From: Chlorobiales bacterium
Lineage (GTDB): Bacteria; Bacteroidota; Chlorobiia; Chlorobiales; Chlorobiaceae
Reading direction: 5' to 3'
NCBI GenBank assembly: GCA_022360275.1
Contig: JAKSDC010000190.1
Span: forward strand, 1 to 59,484
DNA: 59,484 bases
Shown here: positions 25,491-34,385 of the stretch, in pieces
How the letters are laid out: every line of letters starts with the position of its first letter
Numbering within the stretch: the stretch's first letter is position 1
Translations under genes and position numbers: made by a program
The notes under the pieces: generated by a model
Seen by the model: only the letters and a program-made list of their open reading frames with translations
Told to the model about the DNA's origin: nothing
Database searches by the model: none

Positions 25491-27224
25491 GTGAGTGACC
25501 ATGCATGCCGTTTCAGATACCATGTTTTTTTTCTTCTTCTGCATATCATTGTCATGCCAGGTTCGTTGTCCGCTGTATCGCTGGATAGTGCCCAGCCTGA
25601 AAAGCTTTCTCTGCATGCCGTAAAAGGCTTTCAACTGGATTATACCCTCGATGTCAGTGCTGTAAAGACGGGCGGGGTTGTCTATGTGAATGTCGAGTCG
25701 ATGTCCCGGGCTCTTCGTCTGTCCAACAAAAAGGAGGGCGAGCGGTTGAGGATTTTCTATGAGGAAAATGGAAGAACAACGGTCTGCCGACTTGTCGAAG
25801 GCAGCAACTTTGTCGGTATTCTCCCGGAAAAGTCGGTTGAAGGTGAGCGTGTCATCCATCTTCGTTCGGCTCCGATTCTAAAGAACGGTACACTCTGGCT
25901 GCGGGCCGTCGATGCGGCACGCCTTTTTTCGGTATGGATGGACAGGCAGGTTGTCTACGAAAAGGACAGAGGGTTGATCGAGGCATTTCTGTGGAGCTCA
26001 AAGCCGGGATCGGGAAAGAGCAGGATCGGCTTGGTCAGGGATCAGGACAGGTATATCAGCGCAGGTCCAGTACCGCAATACAAAGGACCGACGACCATAA
26101 CAGGCATGAGGGTCGATGAACTGGCGAACGGTGTGGTCATCCGTTTCAGGGCATCCGGGGCGAAGACCGCTGTTTCTTTCATAAAGCCTGATAAAACAGG
26201 AAATGCGTCACTGACTTTTGAAACCGCCAAAGGAAATCCGGCAAACATCTTCAGGACGTTCAGCCAGGGGTTGATCAAGGAAATCCGGGCCATACCGCTT
26301 GGAAAAGGTGCAGTGCAGGTCAACATTGTCCTGAACACCCGGTTTTTCAATGTCAAATCGAGCGAGTATCAGTGGGATTCACGAACCAATACTTACGTGG
26401 TCTCGATCATGAGCGATATTGATGTTCAGGAAGTCTACCGGATGGAAAAGGAAAAACGGATAAGGCAGGATCTTGCCCGGGATCTGCAGAAATGGAGGTT
26501 CGATACTATCGTTCTCGATGCAGGACACGGCGGAAAAGATCCGGGTGCAATCGGCCTTGGAGGGACCCGCGAGAAAGATGTCGTGCTGAATATCGTCAAA
26601 GACCTCGGTGCAGTGATCAAAAAAGAGTGGCCGGACATCAAGGTTGTCTATACTCGAAGCGACGACCGTTTCATTCCGCTGAAACAGCGCGGAAAAATAG
26701 CGAACCGTAACGACGGCAAGCTTTTCGTCAGCGTTCACTGTAACGCGGCTAAAAACAGATCTGCCAAAGGCGCGGAAGTATACATTCTCGGTCCGCATAA
26801 AAATCAGGCAGCACTTCGTGTCGCCATGCTTGAGAATGCCGTTATCAAACAGGAAGAGGATTACCAGACGAAGTACAGGGGGTTCAGCGAAGAACATATG
26901 ATCATGAGCAGCCTTGCGCAGAATGCCTTCACGCTACAGTCCAAAGAGGCTGCAAGCAAGGTGCTGTCAGGGATGGAAAAAAAAACCAGCATCAACGGCA
27001 GGGGGGTCCGCCAGGCAGGATTCATGGTGCTTTGGACTCCTTCGATGCCGAGCCTGCTTGTCGAGGTCGGGTATATTTCCAACCGCAATGAAGAGAAGCA
27101 GCTCAGGAGCCGCAGCGTTCAGAAAAATATCGCTCGAGGTATTTTCAACGGTTTGAAACAGTACCGCACAAGCTATGAAAAACAGCGCTTTGCCTCGGAC
27201 GCTGGCACTCGTGCCAAAAGGTAA
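25491..27224 (+). CDS. amiC: N-acetylmuramoyl-L-alanine amidase (Amidase_3) with N-terminal domains
   Basis: The 577-aa exported enzyme cleaves the lactyl-amide bond of peptidoglycan. It has a signal peptide (FFLLLHIIVMPGSLSA), a copper-amine-oxidase-like/AMIN region (about 30-310), and a C-terminal zinc amidase: VLDAGHGGKDPGAIG (His), REKDVVLNIV (Glu), SVHCNAAKN (His) and LVEVGYISN (Glu). The start is GTG; no better one was seen. AmiC-type enzymes split septal cell wall and usually need an EnvC/M23 activator. An M23 protein is present at the far end of this window but is not linked. Confidence 0.9.
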   Translation: MSDHACRFRYHVFFLLLHIIVMPGSLSAVSLDSAQPEKLSLHAVKGFQLDYTLDVSAVKTGGVVYVNVESMSRALRLSNKKEGERLRIFYEENGRTTVCRLVEGSNFVGILPEKSVEGERVIHLRSAPILKNGTLWLRAVDAARLFSVWMDRQVVYEKDRGLIEAFLWSSKPGSGKSRIGLVRDQDRYISAGPVPQYKGPTTITGMRVDELANGVVIRFRASGAKTAVSFIKPDKTGNASLTFETAKGNPANIFRTFSQGLIKEIRAIPLGKGAVQVNIVLNTRFFNVKSSEYQWDSRTNTYVVSIMSDIDVQEVYRMEKEKRIRQDLARDLQKWRFDTIVLDAGHGGKDPGAIGLGGTREKDVVLNIVKDLGAVIKKEWPDIKVVYTRSDDRFIPLKQRGKIANRNDGKLFVSVHCNAAKNRSAKGAEVYILGPHKNQAALRVAMLENAVIKQEEDYQTKYRGFSEEHMIMSSLAQNAFTLQSKEAASKVLSGMEKKTSINGRGVRQAGFMVLWTPSMPSLLVEVGYISNRNEEKQLRSRSVQKNIARGIFNGLKQYRTSYEKQRFASDAGTRAKR

Positions 27225-27263
27225 AGGGGAACCAGTCCACAGTAGGCAGTTTTCAGGTGGCAA

Positions 27264-28274
27264 ATGCCCATTCTAACAATCGGCAATGGTAACATGAAGC
27301 ATTGGAATATCGGGAAAATGTTGATAATACTGCTCATCATAGGTGTGCTACTCGCTGTTGCACTGTTTATTTTGACCCCTCATAACATTCCGAACCTTGC
27401 ATCGCATCCGAACCCGGTTCAAAATTACGAGGAAGCTGTCAGTCGTGCTGACAGTCTTCGTGTAAAAGGGGTGCAAAAAATGAATCCGCTTTGCAGGTTG
27501 CGGTTGATGAGCCATGGGGGTAAAACCGGTCAAGCCGTTATTCTGGTGCATGGGTATACGACCTGTCCGCAGCAGTTTCACGAGCTGGGAAAACGTCTGC
27601 ATGATTATGGCTGTAACGTTCTTATTGCCCCTCTTCCGCATCATGGTCTGGTTGACCGGATGACAGAGGAGCCTTCCCTGCTCAGCGCGGAAGAACTTAC
27701 AGTATATGCCGATACGGTTGTCGATATAGCCCAGGGCTTGGGAGAGGATGTTGTCATGATGGGGATATCCGCCGGAGGGGTCGTCACCGCCTGGGCAGCA
27801 CAGCAGCGGGACGATATTGAGGTTGCGGTAATCATTTCACCGGCATTCGGGTTTAAAAAGATCCCTACCTTTTTTACGGCTGCCGTTATGAATATCGCTT
27901 TGGTCCTGCCGGACTCTTTCTTCTGGCGGGACCCGGTTCTCCAGGCCGACGTACCTCCATCATATGCTTATCCCCAGTATTCCCGGCGTGCGCTGGCCCA
28001 GCTCCTCCGGCTCGGATTTGCCGTTCAGCAGGATATGAAGCGCAATCCTCCCGCCGCAAAAAAGATCGTGGTGGTGTTCAACCCGAATGACGACGAGATC
28101 AACAACGGGTTGACATGGGATATCGTGAAACGCTGGCAGTCCGACAACGCAAACATCTCGACCTACGAGTTTGACGCATCCCTCAAGCTCGGCCACGATC
28201 TCATCGACCCCTTCTACCTTGGCCAGAAGGTCGATATTGTTTATCCGAAGCTTATCGAGTTGATCGGTGATTGA
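27264..28274 (+). CDS. Membrane-anchored alpha/beta hydrolase (lysophospholipase-like)
   Basis: The 336-aa product has one N-terminal membrane helix (MLIILLIIGVLLAVALFIL), then an alpha/beta hydrolase: AVILVHGYTTCPQQF (oxyanion hole), the nucleophile in MMGISAGGVVTAWAAQ, FNPNDDEI as the probable acid and LGHDLIDP with the likely catalytic His. The domain should sit on the outer face of the inner membrane. The pattern fits carboxylesterase/lysophospholipase proteins; the substrate is unknown. AGG lies 6 nt before ATG 27264; ATG 27294 is an alternative start. It lies 39 bp after the amidase gene and may be cotranscribed with it. Confidence 0.8.
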   Translation: MPILTIGNGNMKHWNIGKMLIILLIIGVLLAVALFILTPHNIPNLASHPNPVQNYEEAVSRADSLRVKGVQKMNPLCRLRLMSHGGKTGQAVILVHGYTTCPQQFHELGKRLHDYGCNVLIAPLPHHGLVDRMTEEPSLLSAEELTVYADTVVDIAQGLGEDVVMMGISAGGVVTAWAAQQRDDIEVAVIISPAFGFKKIPTFFTAAVMNIALVLPDSFFWRDPVLQADVPPSYAYPQYSRRALAQLLRLGFAVQQDMKRNPPAAKKIVVVFNPNDDEINNGLTWDIVKRWQSDNANISTYEFDASLKLGHDLIDPFYLGQKVDIVYPKLIELIGD

Positions 28275-28319
28275 GAATGAGCCAGCGTATAGCTCTGCCA
28301 CGTACGTCCGTTGACGCAT

Positions 28320-28520
28320 TTATGGTCGGAGGTCGGACGAGTGTCCCAAGGTGTAGATGCAATCGGATAAACACATGCCGCAAAACGCTGCGCAGCCCTC
28401 TCTGTTGTGACTATGGTCATGGCTGCACTCGCAGATACAGGTTTCTACAGTCTCAAGCATTTTCTGCCTGTCTTGTTTATCTCCCATTGAGTGGCTGTTT
28501 GACACGGTTTCCTGTTTCAT
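28320..28520 (-). CDS. Small Cys/His-rich protein, divergent from birA
   Basis: From ATG 28520 the frame gives 66 aa with seven Cys and four His packed into the last 40 residues (CICECSHDHSHNREGC, then CGMC and DC). Spacing resembles metal-binding clusters, for example Csp/DUF326 copper proteins or metallothioneins, but no family is recognised. AAGGG lies 10 nt before the ATG. The inverted repeat proposed as BirA operator is 27 bp upstream, between this ORF and birA. It could still be a chance frame; the Cys/His clustering and the ribosome binding site favour a gene. Confidence 0.5.
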   Translation of the reverse strand: MKQETVSNSHSMGDKQDRQKMLETVETCICECSHDHSHNREGCAAFCGMCLSDCIYTLGHSSDLRP

Positions 28521-28546
28521 GATGTTTACACCCTTTGTTTGCAAAG

Positions 28547-28578
28547 TTGTCAACTTGGTCGTAAATTCGGGTTGACAA
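28547..28578. promoter_or_regulatory. BirA operator
   Basis: TTGTCAAC (28547-28554) and GTTGACAA (28571-28578) are exact inverted arms with a 16-bp spacer. This matches the known BirA box layout (TTGTWAAC - about 15 bp - GTTWACAA) with one change per arm, and lies about 50 bp before the bifunctional birA that heads the bio genes. Biotinyl-AMP-bound BirA dimers should repress here, possibly in both directions. Confidence 0.75.
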
Positions 28579-28630
28579 TTGTCGGGGCGTCCTTTGAGGC
28601 GCTTTTTTATTTTAAGACGCTGACAAATCC

Positions 28631-29608
28631 ATGAATCAACTGACCTTGCAAATCCTCTGTCGTCTCAAAGCGTCGGACATGTTTTTATCGGGCGGTGAGC
28701 TCTGTCGTGAATTCGGTATGACAAGAAGCGCTGTGTGGAAGCACATTTCTCGACTTCGTAAGGATGGCTACGCTATCGAGGCGGTTTCCGGGAGGGGGTA
28801 CCGGTTGAGCGGCAGTCCCGGTCTTCCGGTGCCCGAGGAGGTTGCGCCACTTTTGACGACAGAACGGTTCGGCAGGAACCTGGTGTTTCACAAGGAGGTC
28901 GATTCGACAAATATGCAGGCCAAAGTCCTTGCACGTCAGGGGGCTCCGGAGGGAAGCGTTCTCGTTGCAGACTCTCAGACCGGAGGACGCGGCAGAATGG
29001 GCAGGGCATGGGTTTCTCCGCCGGGCGCGAATCTGTATTTCTCGATTATTTTCCGTCCACCGGTTCCGCCCGTGCGGTTGTCGCAGATCCCGCTCCTTGC
29101 AGCAGTAGCAGTCCATCAAGCCCTTTGTACGGCGGTTGGACGCCTCCCGGCGATGATCAAGTGGCCCAACGATATTCTGATAAAGGGGCGGAAGGTCTGC
29201 GGCATCCTTTGTGAAATGGAGATCGAGCCCGATATGACGCATTTCGTTGTTGCCGGGATAGGGGTCAACGTCAACCTGAAAGAGATTCCAGCGGAAATCG
29301 GACAAATCGCAACATCCCTGTTTCTTGAGTCGGGACGTGAACAATCCCGCGCAGGGATTCTTTCTGCGATTCTGAATCATTTCGAGCCGCTTTACGATAA
29401 GTGGTTCGAAGCCGATGACCTTTGTGAGCTTCTTCCCTATCTGGATCGGTACGCATGGCTGAAAGACCGCGAGGTTATCGTTGATAATTTCAACGGCAGC
29501 CTTGCAGGATGCGTTCGGGGGATGAGCAGAACGGGTGAATTGTTGCTTGAATCGGAAGACGGCACGGTGCATCAGGTTTCGTCAGGAGAAGCCCATATAA
29601 GGAAATAA
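28631..29608 (+). CDS. birA: Bifunctional biotin-protein ligase / biotin operon repressor
   Basis: The 325-aa product has an N-terminal winged helix (about 1-65: SGGELCREFGMTRSAVWKHISRLRKDGY) and the ligase domain: VDSTNMQAK, the biotinyl-AMP loop GGRGRMGRAW, LYFSIIFRPP, IKWPNDILIKGRKVCGIL and a C-terminal SH3-like part. It makes biotinyl-AMP, biotinylates carboxylases and, when carriers are full, represses bio genes. The HTH and the BirA box upstream together support the repressor role. It is 27 bp upstream of bioB and heads the locus. Confidence 0.94.
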   Translation: MNQLTLQILCRLKASDMFLSGGELCREFGMTRSAVWKHISRLRKDGYAIEAVSGRGYRLSGSPGLPVPEEVAPLLTTERFGRNLVFHKEVDSTNMQAKVLARQGAPEGSVLVADSQTGGRGRMGRAWVSPPGANLYFSIIFRPPVPPVRLSQIPLLAAVAVHQALCTAVGRLPAMIKWPNDILIKGRKVCGILCEMEIEPDMTHFVVAGIGVNVNLKEIPAEIGQIATSLFLESGREQSRAGILSAILNHFEPLYDKWFEADDLCELLPYLDRYAWLKDREVIVDNFNGSLAGCVRGMSRTGELLLESEDGTVHQVSSGEAHIRK

Positions 29609-29635
29609 AAAGACCTCATTTTTAAGGAGATTGAA

Positions 29636-30658
29636 ATGAGAGAGACAGCAATAAACAAATCCGTACAAAAAGCATACAGCGTTCTCGATACAGGGGAGCC
29701 GCTTCCAACTGAAGTGGCTGTAGAGCTTGCCGGGCTTGCAGGGGAGGATGTACCGGATCTCCTGTCGCTTGCCAACAAAGTGAAGAACCGCTATGCTGTT
29801 CTGCCTGATGGCGAGTTGCACAGCTGCTCGATCATCAATGCCAAATCAGGGGTCTGTGCCGAGAACTGCCGGTTTTGTGCGCAGTCGCTGCACAACAGTG
29901 CGGATGTAGAGCAGTACCCGTTGCTCGATTCGGAACGCATTCTGCAATCAGCGGTTGACATTTATGATGAGGGTATCCGGCACTTCGGAGTGGTTACCAG
30001 TGGTTATGGGTACAAAAAGGTCAATCCGGAGTTTCTGAAAATAGTCGCAGTCATCGATCAACTGCAGGAGGCATACCCTGAACTGCGTGTTTGTGCGTCG
30101 CTTGGCGTTCTCGGCAAGGAAACCGTTCGTATACTTGCGGAACATAACGTTGCGCACTATAATATCAATATACAGGTAGCCCCTGACCGCTACAGTGACC
30201 TGATTGCCGACAGCCATCCTCTTGGTGATCGCATTGATACCATCCGCCTGCTGCGCAGGTATGGTATACCGGTTTGCTGCGGGGGAATACTTGGTGTCGG
30301 CGAGACCATGCTTGAACGCGTTGAGTTTATCTATGCGCTACAGGAACTGGATATAAGTGTTATCCCGCTCAACGTGCTGGTACCTATAGACGGTACTCCG
30401 CTTGAAGGGGAAGCAGCGCCGGCGATTACGGATATTGTGAAAACTTTTGCAATCTGCCGTCTTGTCCACCCCCGAAAGATCATCAAGTTTGCTGCCGGCA
30501 GGGAAACCGTCATGAAAGATTTCCAGGGAATGCTCATGCTGGCAGGAGCGAACGGCTTTCTTACCGGAGGGTACCTGACAACAAGAGGGAGAGAGATCGG
30601 TGACGACCGAAAATTCGTGCAGCAGCTTTCGGGTTTCGCAGAAGTTTCGAGGTCATGA
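29636..30658 (+). CDS. bioB: Biotin synthase
   Basis: The 340-aa radical-SAM enzyme inserts sulfur into dethiobiotin in the last step of the pathway. The SAM-cluster motif is in GVCAENCRFCAQS (CxxxCxxC). HYNINIQVAPDRYSDL, GGILGVGETMLERV and NVLVPIDGTPLEG are BioB landmarks; the Arg in the terminal VHPRKIIKFAAGRE is part of the 2Fe-2S site region. AAGGAG lies 7 nt before the ATG. Its stop overlaps the bioF start by 4 nt. Confidence 0.96.
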   Translation: MRETAINKSVQKAYSVLDTGEPLPTEVAVELAGLAGEDVPDLLSLANKVKNRYAVLPDGELHSCSIINAKSGVCAENCRFCAQSLHNSADVEQYPLLDSERILQSAVDIYDEGIRHFGVVTSGYGYKKVNPEFLKIVAVIDQLQEAYPELRVCASLGVLGKETVRILAEHNVAHYNINIQVAPDRYSDLIADSHPLGDRIDTIRLLRRYGIPVCCGGILGVGETMLERVEFIYALQELDISVIPLNVLVPIDGTPLEGEAAPAITDIVKTFAICRLVHPRKIIKFAAGRETVMKDFQGMLMLAGANGFLTGGYLTTRGREIGDDRKFVQQLSGFAEVSRS

Positions 30659-31839
30659 GCCTGAAAGAGAGAATAGAGAGGGAACTCGATGTGCTCAGGG
30701 AGCAGGAACGCTTCAGGGTGCTTCCCGAAATCGGCAGGCGGGAAAGTGAGTTTATCGAATACGGTGGAAGACTGTTCCTGAATCTTTCTTCCAACGACTA
30801 CCTTGGCATTGGTAGCGACGTGTGGCTGCGAAGCGTGTATTTTTCCGCTTTCAGTTCGGAGAGTAGCGGCGACAGGTACAGCATGACAAGCTCCTCTTCA
30901 CGCCTGCTGACCGGAAATGACCCGCTCTATAATGAGCTTGAAGACTATCTCGCTGCATGGTATGGTCGGGAAGCGGCTCTGGTGTTCAACAGCGGCTACC
31001 ATGCGAACATCGGGATACTGCCTGCTCTTTCGACACGGCACGACCTGATCCTGTGCGACAAGCTGAACCATGCGAGCATTATCGATGGGTGCAGGATTGC
31101 CGATGCGGATTTCAGGCGTTTCCCTCACCTCGATTACGATCATCTCGATACACTGCTTGCGGAAGGCAGCGAAAAGTACCGACAGATGTTCATCGTGACC
31201 GAATCGGTTTTCAGCATGGACGGCGATCTTGCAGACCTGCAAAAGCTGTGCGAGCTTCGGGAGCGGTACGGTGCTTTCCTGATTGTTGACGAGGCGCATG
31301 GCGTCGGAACATTCGGGGGTACCGGGCAGGGCTTGTGCGAAGCATGCGGGCTTACAGGCTCAATCGACATTATAGTCGGGACGTTCGGCAAGGCGTTTGC
31401 ATCTCAGGGTGCCTACGGGATCATGGATGAGATAATCCGCGATTACCTCGTCAATACCATGCGTTCACTGATTTTTACTACGGCTCTTTCTCCGGTAATG
31501 CTCGGCTGGAGCAAAAAGGTGCTGAAACATCAGCGAAAAATGGCTGCAGGGCGGCGTCATTTGCACTCTCTTGCCGCACGGTTTCGTGAAGCATTGAAAG
31601 AAAATGGCTTGCAGACCGCTGGCGAGAGCCAGATCGTGCCGGTCGTTATGGGATCGAACAGCGGTGCGGTTCGTGCAGCTTCGGTTTTGTGTGATGCCGG
31701 AGTGCTTGCTCTTCCGGTTCGTCCGCCGACAGTGCCGGACAATACCGCAAGAATACGATTTTCCCTTCGCGCGGATATCGGGTGGGAGGATATTTGTGGT
31801 ATACCGGAGATGCTGCGTCAAATAGTGGGTACTGGGTAA
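30655..31839 (+). CDS. bioF: 8-amino-7-oxononanoate synthase
   Basis: This 394-aa PLP enzyme condenses pimeloyl-ACP with L-alanine. The PLP-binding Lys is in GTFGKAFASQGAYG; other landmarks are NLSSNDYLGIG, FNSGYHANIGIL, DKLNHASIIDG and IVDEAHGVGTFG. Its ATG overlaps the bioB stop (ATGA), indicating coupled translation. The 185 bp that follow it are dispersed repeat DNA rather than the tight spacing seen upstream. Confidence 0.95.
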   Translation: MSLKERIERELDVLREQERFRVLPEIGRRESEFIEYGGRLFLNLSSNDYLGIGSDVWLRSVYFSAFSSESSGDRYSMTSSSSRLLTGNDPLYNELEDYLAAWYGREAALVFNSGYHANIGILPALSTRHDLILCDKLNHASIIDGCRIADADFRRFPHLDYDHLDTLLAEGSEKYRQMFIVTESVFSMDGDLADLQKLCELRERYGAFLIVDEAHGVGTFGGTGQGLCEACGLTGSIDIIVGTFGKAFASQGAYGIMDEIIRDYLVNTMRSLIFTTALSPVMLGWSKKVLKHQRKMAAGRRHLHSLAARFREALKENGLQTAGESQIVPVVMGSNSGAVRAASVLCDAGVLALPVRPPTVPDNTARIRFSLRADIGWEDICGIPEMLRQIVGTG

Positions 31840-32024
31840 TGGGAAACAGGGTGAACAGGCTGAAGCCAACCATTTCGCTTTTTGACTTTTTCCTTTTGAA
31901 TTTTGACTTATCCTGAAGATGGGTGCCGGATCAAGTCCGGCATGACTGTGTGGAAAGAGGCGGTAACGATATTGTCTTGCAACAAATAAACAACTCAGCG
32001 AACCAACAGTTCAACAGTTAAGGA
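31840..32024. repeat. Composite dispersed-repeat spacer between bioF and bioG
   Basis: The spacer holds three repeat types in a row: an AT-rich TTTTTGACTTTTTCCTTTTG-type run (31878-31912, also seen before acnA and, in reverse sense, after bioC), a REP-like palindrome (31924-31942) and an AACAGTTCAACAG-type run (31995-32020, also seen before bioD). No coding potential is apparent. Confidence 0.55.
31924..31942. repeat. REP-like palindrome
   Basis: TGCCGGA (31924-31930) and TCCGGCA (31936-31942) are exact inverted arms around TCAAG. The sequence resembles extragenic palindromes found in many genomes and could form a cruciform or mRNA hairpin between bioF and bioG. Confidence 0.5.
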
Positions 32025-32714
32025 ATGATTACCCGCTGGATAGAACGAAAAGGACATGAACGGCTGCTGATTTTTTTTAACGGATGGGGGATGGACAGCG
32101 GGATTGCCGGTTTTCTCCAGTCCAACACGACTGCAGGTTTCGGCCATGACATCCTGCATTGTTACGATTACCGTTCGACAGCCATGTCTGCAGATGTTCT
32201 CGATGCTGTTGCCGGATATGGCGAACGAACACTTATAGCATGGTCTTTTGGAGTGTGGGCGGCTTCCCGGGCCGGACTGGAAGGGATCGGCAGGGCGCTT
32301 GCTGTCAACGGTACCCTGCATCCGGTAAGCGACGAGGAAGGGATTCCGCCTGAGATGTTCAGGGTAACGCTTGAAAGGTATGATGAAGAGAACAGGCGGA
32401 GGTTCATGCGGCGGATGTGCGGCGGCACGGATCCCTTTAGGCAGTTTCTTGGTATCGCCCCTGAACGTGGCGTTGACGATCAGAGGGCGGAACTTGCAGC
32501 GCTTTTGCAGAACGTTCTGCAGAATGGAAAGGATGAGCCGCCGTCCTGGAGCTTTACACATGCACTTATCGGCGGGCGCGACTTGATTTTCTCCGCCGCT
32601 GCTCAGGGATTTGCATGGCGCGGGATCAAGCAGAAAACGGTGAACGGAATGCCTCACTTTCCTTTTTTTGAATTCAGCAACTGGCAGGAGCTTTGCACAT
32701 GCATGGAGGAGTGA
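32025..32714 (+). CDS. bioG: BioG-type pimeloyl-ACP methyl ester carboxylesterase
   Basis: The 229-aa product is DUF452/BioG: LLIFFNGWGMDSG (oxyanion region), the nucleophile in LIAWSFGVWAAS (Ser74) and VNGTLHPVSDEEGIPP. BioG demethylates pimeloyl-ACP methyl ester, replacing E. coli BioH, so that BioF can use the product. The probable catalytic His is in NGMPHFPFF near the C-terminus. Its 3' end overlaps the start of bioC by 16 nt, so the pair that works on the same intermediate is translationally coupled. Repeat DNA separates it from bioF. Confidence 0.9.
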   Translation: MITRWIERKGHERLLIFFNGWGMDSGIAGFLQSNTTAGFGHDILHCYDYRSTAMSADVLDAVAGYGERTLIAWSFGVWAASRAGLEGIGRALAVNGTLHPVSDEEGIPPEMFRVTLERYDEENRRRFMRRMCGGTDPFRQFLGIAPERGVDDQRAELAALLQNVLQNGKDEPPSWSFTHALIGGRDLIFSAAAQGFAWRGIKQKTVNGMPHFPFFEFSNWQELCTCMEE

Positions 32715-33475
32715 ACAAAGAGCTTGTCAGACAGCGGTTTGCCAGGCGTTTAAGGGGGTATCGCCGCCATGCGGTCATACAGGAACGTATGGCGTCCGAG
32801 CTTGCAGAGCTTATCTGCGGAGATGGTGAGAGGGTTTCATTTGGAAGGGTTCTGGAGTTTGGTTCGGGTTCCGGAGCGTTTACCGAAGCGCTGTTGAGCC
32901 GTTGTGAAGCTCTGAGCTATGTTGCAAACGATCTTGTCGGGGAAAGCAGCGATCTTGTCCGCGGTATTGTTCTGAAGCATAGTGTACCCGGGTTTTCTTT
33001 CATAGCCGGCGATATAGAGCACTGCCGGGCTTTGCCTGATCAACTCGACCTTGCAGCATCGAATGCTACCGTGCAGTGGCTGGCCGATATGCGTTCTTTT
33101 TTCATGAGGATGGCGGAAATTGTAAAACCGGAAGGGTTGCTTGCATTCAGTACGTTCGGGAAAAGGAACATGCTCGAGATCAGTTCGCTGGAACCGCACG
33201 CACTCAACTATTATTCCCTTTCCGAGCTTGAGGATATGGCGGCGCCTTTTTTTTCGCCGACTGTTTTGCGCGAGGAGGTGCGGAAGCTCGATTTCAGGAG
33301 TCCTGAAGAAGTCTTGCGTCATATAAGCCGAACCGGGGTTAACGGTCTTGTTCGTGAGAGCTGGACAAAAACGCGCCATCGCAGTTTTGTAGAGCGTTAC
33401 CGTTCGTCATTTTCTTCGGGTTCCGGAGTGCACCTTACCTATCATCCGATGTTTTGCGTTTTTCGGAGAAAGTGA
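32699..33475 (+). CDS. bioC: Malonyl-ACP O-methyltransferase
   Basis: The 258-aa SAM enzyme methylates malonyl-ACP to start pimelate synthesis. It has the N-terminal VRQRFARRLRGYRRHAVIQ helix typical of BioC, the SAM motif VLEFGSGSGAFTEALL, and LDLAASNATVQWLAD. AGGAG 8 nt before ATG 32699 decides the start over the in-frame TTG at 32693. It overlaps bioG by 16 nt. Downstream lie 214 bp of repeat-like DNA before bioD. Confidence 0.92.
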   Translation: MHGGVNKELVRQRFARRLRGYRRHAVIQERMASELAELICGDGERVSFGRVLEFGSGSGAFTEALLSRCEALSYVANDLVGESSDLVRGIVLKHSVPGFSFIAGDIEHCRALPDQLDLAASNATVQWLADMRSFFMRMAEIVKPEGLLAFSTFGKRNMLEISSLEPHALNYYSLSELEDMAAPFFSPTVLREEVRKLDFRSPEEVLRHISRTGVNGLVRESWTKTRHRSFVERYRSSFSSGSGVHLTYHPMFCVFRRK

Positions 33476-33689
33476 GAGTAAGGGGAAAGGCAAAAGGTAA
33501 AGGTCAAAGGGCAAATAAGGAGTAAGGAGTCAGGAGAATGACTGTTGTCGAATGAATAATGACTATTGAAATAATGGGGATAAAGCGAGAATCTGGAAGC
33601 CTGAATCCTGAATGCGGGGGAGGGGTTCATTTTTTGCTATCAAGCCATCTCAACAGTTCAACAACTCAACGGTTCAACAGTAAACATAG
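33476..33689. repeat. Repeat-like spacer between bioC and bioD
   Basis: About 214 bp with purine-rich AAAGGCAAAAGGTAAAGGTC-type sequence at the left (33485-33535) and CAACAGTTCAACAACTCAAC-type sequence at the right (33648-33680). Both echo spacers elsewhere in the window (before acnA, between bioF and bioG, near 45190). No gene is seen. Confidence 0.5.
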
Positions 33690-34385
33690 GTGCTTGGAAA
33701 GGTCATTGCAATAACAGGGATCGATACCGGAGTGGGTAAAACAGTTGCCACCGGTCTTCTGGCGCGTGCGCTGTTGAAAGCAGGCCGAAAGGTTACCACC
33801 CAGAAACCGGTCGAGACCGGCGGCAGCGGCGTGTCGGCTGATATCCTCAGGCACCGTGAGATCATGGGTATGACGTTGCAGGACGTCGACCGTGACGGAA
33901 CGACATGTTCCTATCTGTTCGGCCATCCAGCTTCGCCGCACCTTGCGGCAGCTCTTGAAAAAAAGAGGATCGATGTTTCGGTAATAGACCGGGCCACAAG
34001 TCGGTTGCAGGCTGAATACGATATCGTCCTGATGGAAGGGGCGGGTGGGCTGCTGGTCCCTTTGAACGAGGAGTTACTGTTTGCGGATTATCTGCAGGAG
34101 AGGGCATATCCGCTGGTGCTTGTGGCCTCTTCCCGGCTCGGCAGTATCAACCATACGTTGCTTTCTCTTGAAGCCTGCCGTAAAAGAGGGTTGCAGCTCA
34201 ACGGGCTGCTTTACAATTTCGCAGGAGGCAGTGATAAGGTTATTGCCCGGGACACGTTGAGAGTACTGCGCAAAGCTCCGGGAAAGTATGGATATCATTG
34301 CCCGGTTATTGAAATCCCGGATATTGGTAAAGACTACCCGGACCTTTCAAGAGAAGATATCACAAAGGTATTACATGAATCTTGA
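33690..34385 (+). CDS. bioD: Dethiobiotin synthetase
   Basis: The 231-aa ATPase closes the ureido ring of dethiobiotin. The P-loop is in ITGIDTGVGKTVATGLL, KPVETGG follows as substrate contact, and MEGAGGLLVPL is the third conserved motif. The start is GTG, with no clear ribosome binding site. The last 11 nt overlap the start of bioA. The order D then A matches the pathway in reverse, since BioA makes its substrate. Confidence 0.94.
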   Translation: MLGKVIAITGIDTGVGKTVATGLLARALLKAGRKVTTQKPVETGGSGVSADILRHREIMGMTLQDVDRDGTTCSYLFGHPASPHLAAALEKKRIDVSVIDRATSRLQAEYDIVLMEGAGGLLVPLNEELLFADYLQERAYPLVLVASSRLGSINHTLLSLEACRKRGLQLNGLLYNFAGGSDKVIARDTLRVLRKAPGKYGYHCPVIEIPDIGKDYPDLSREDITKVLHES

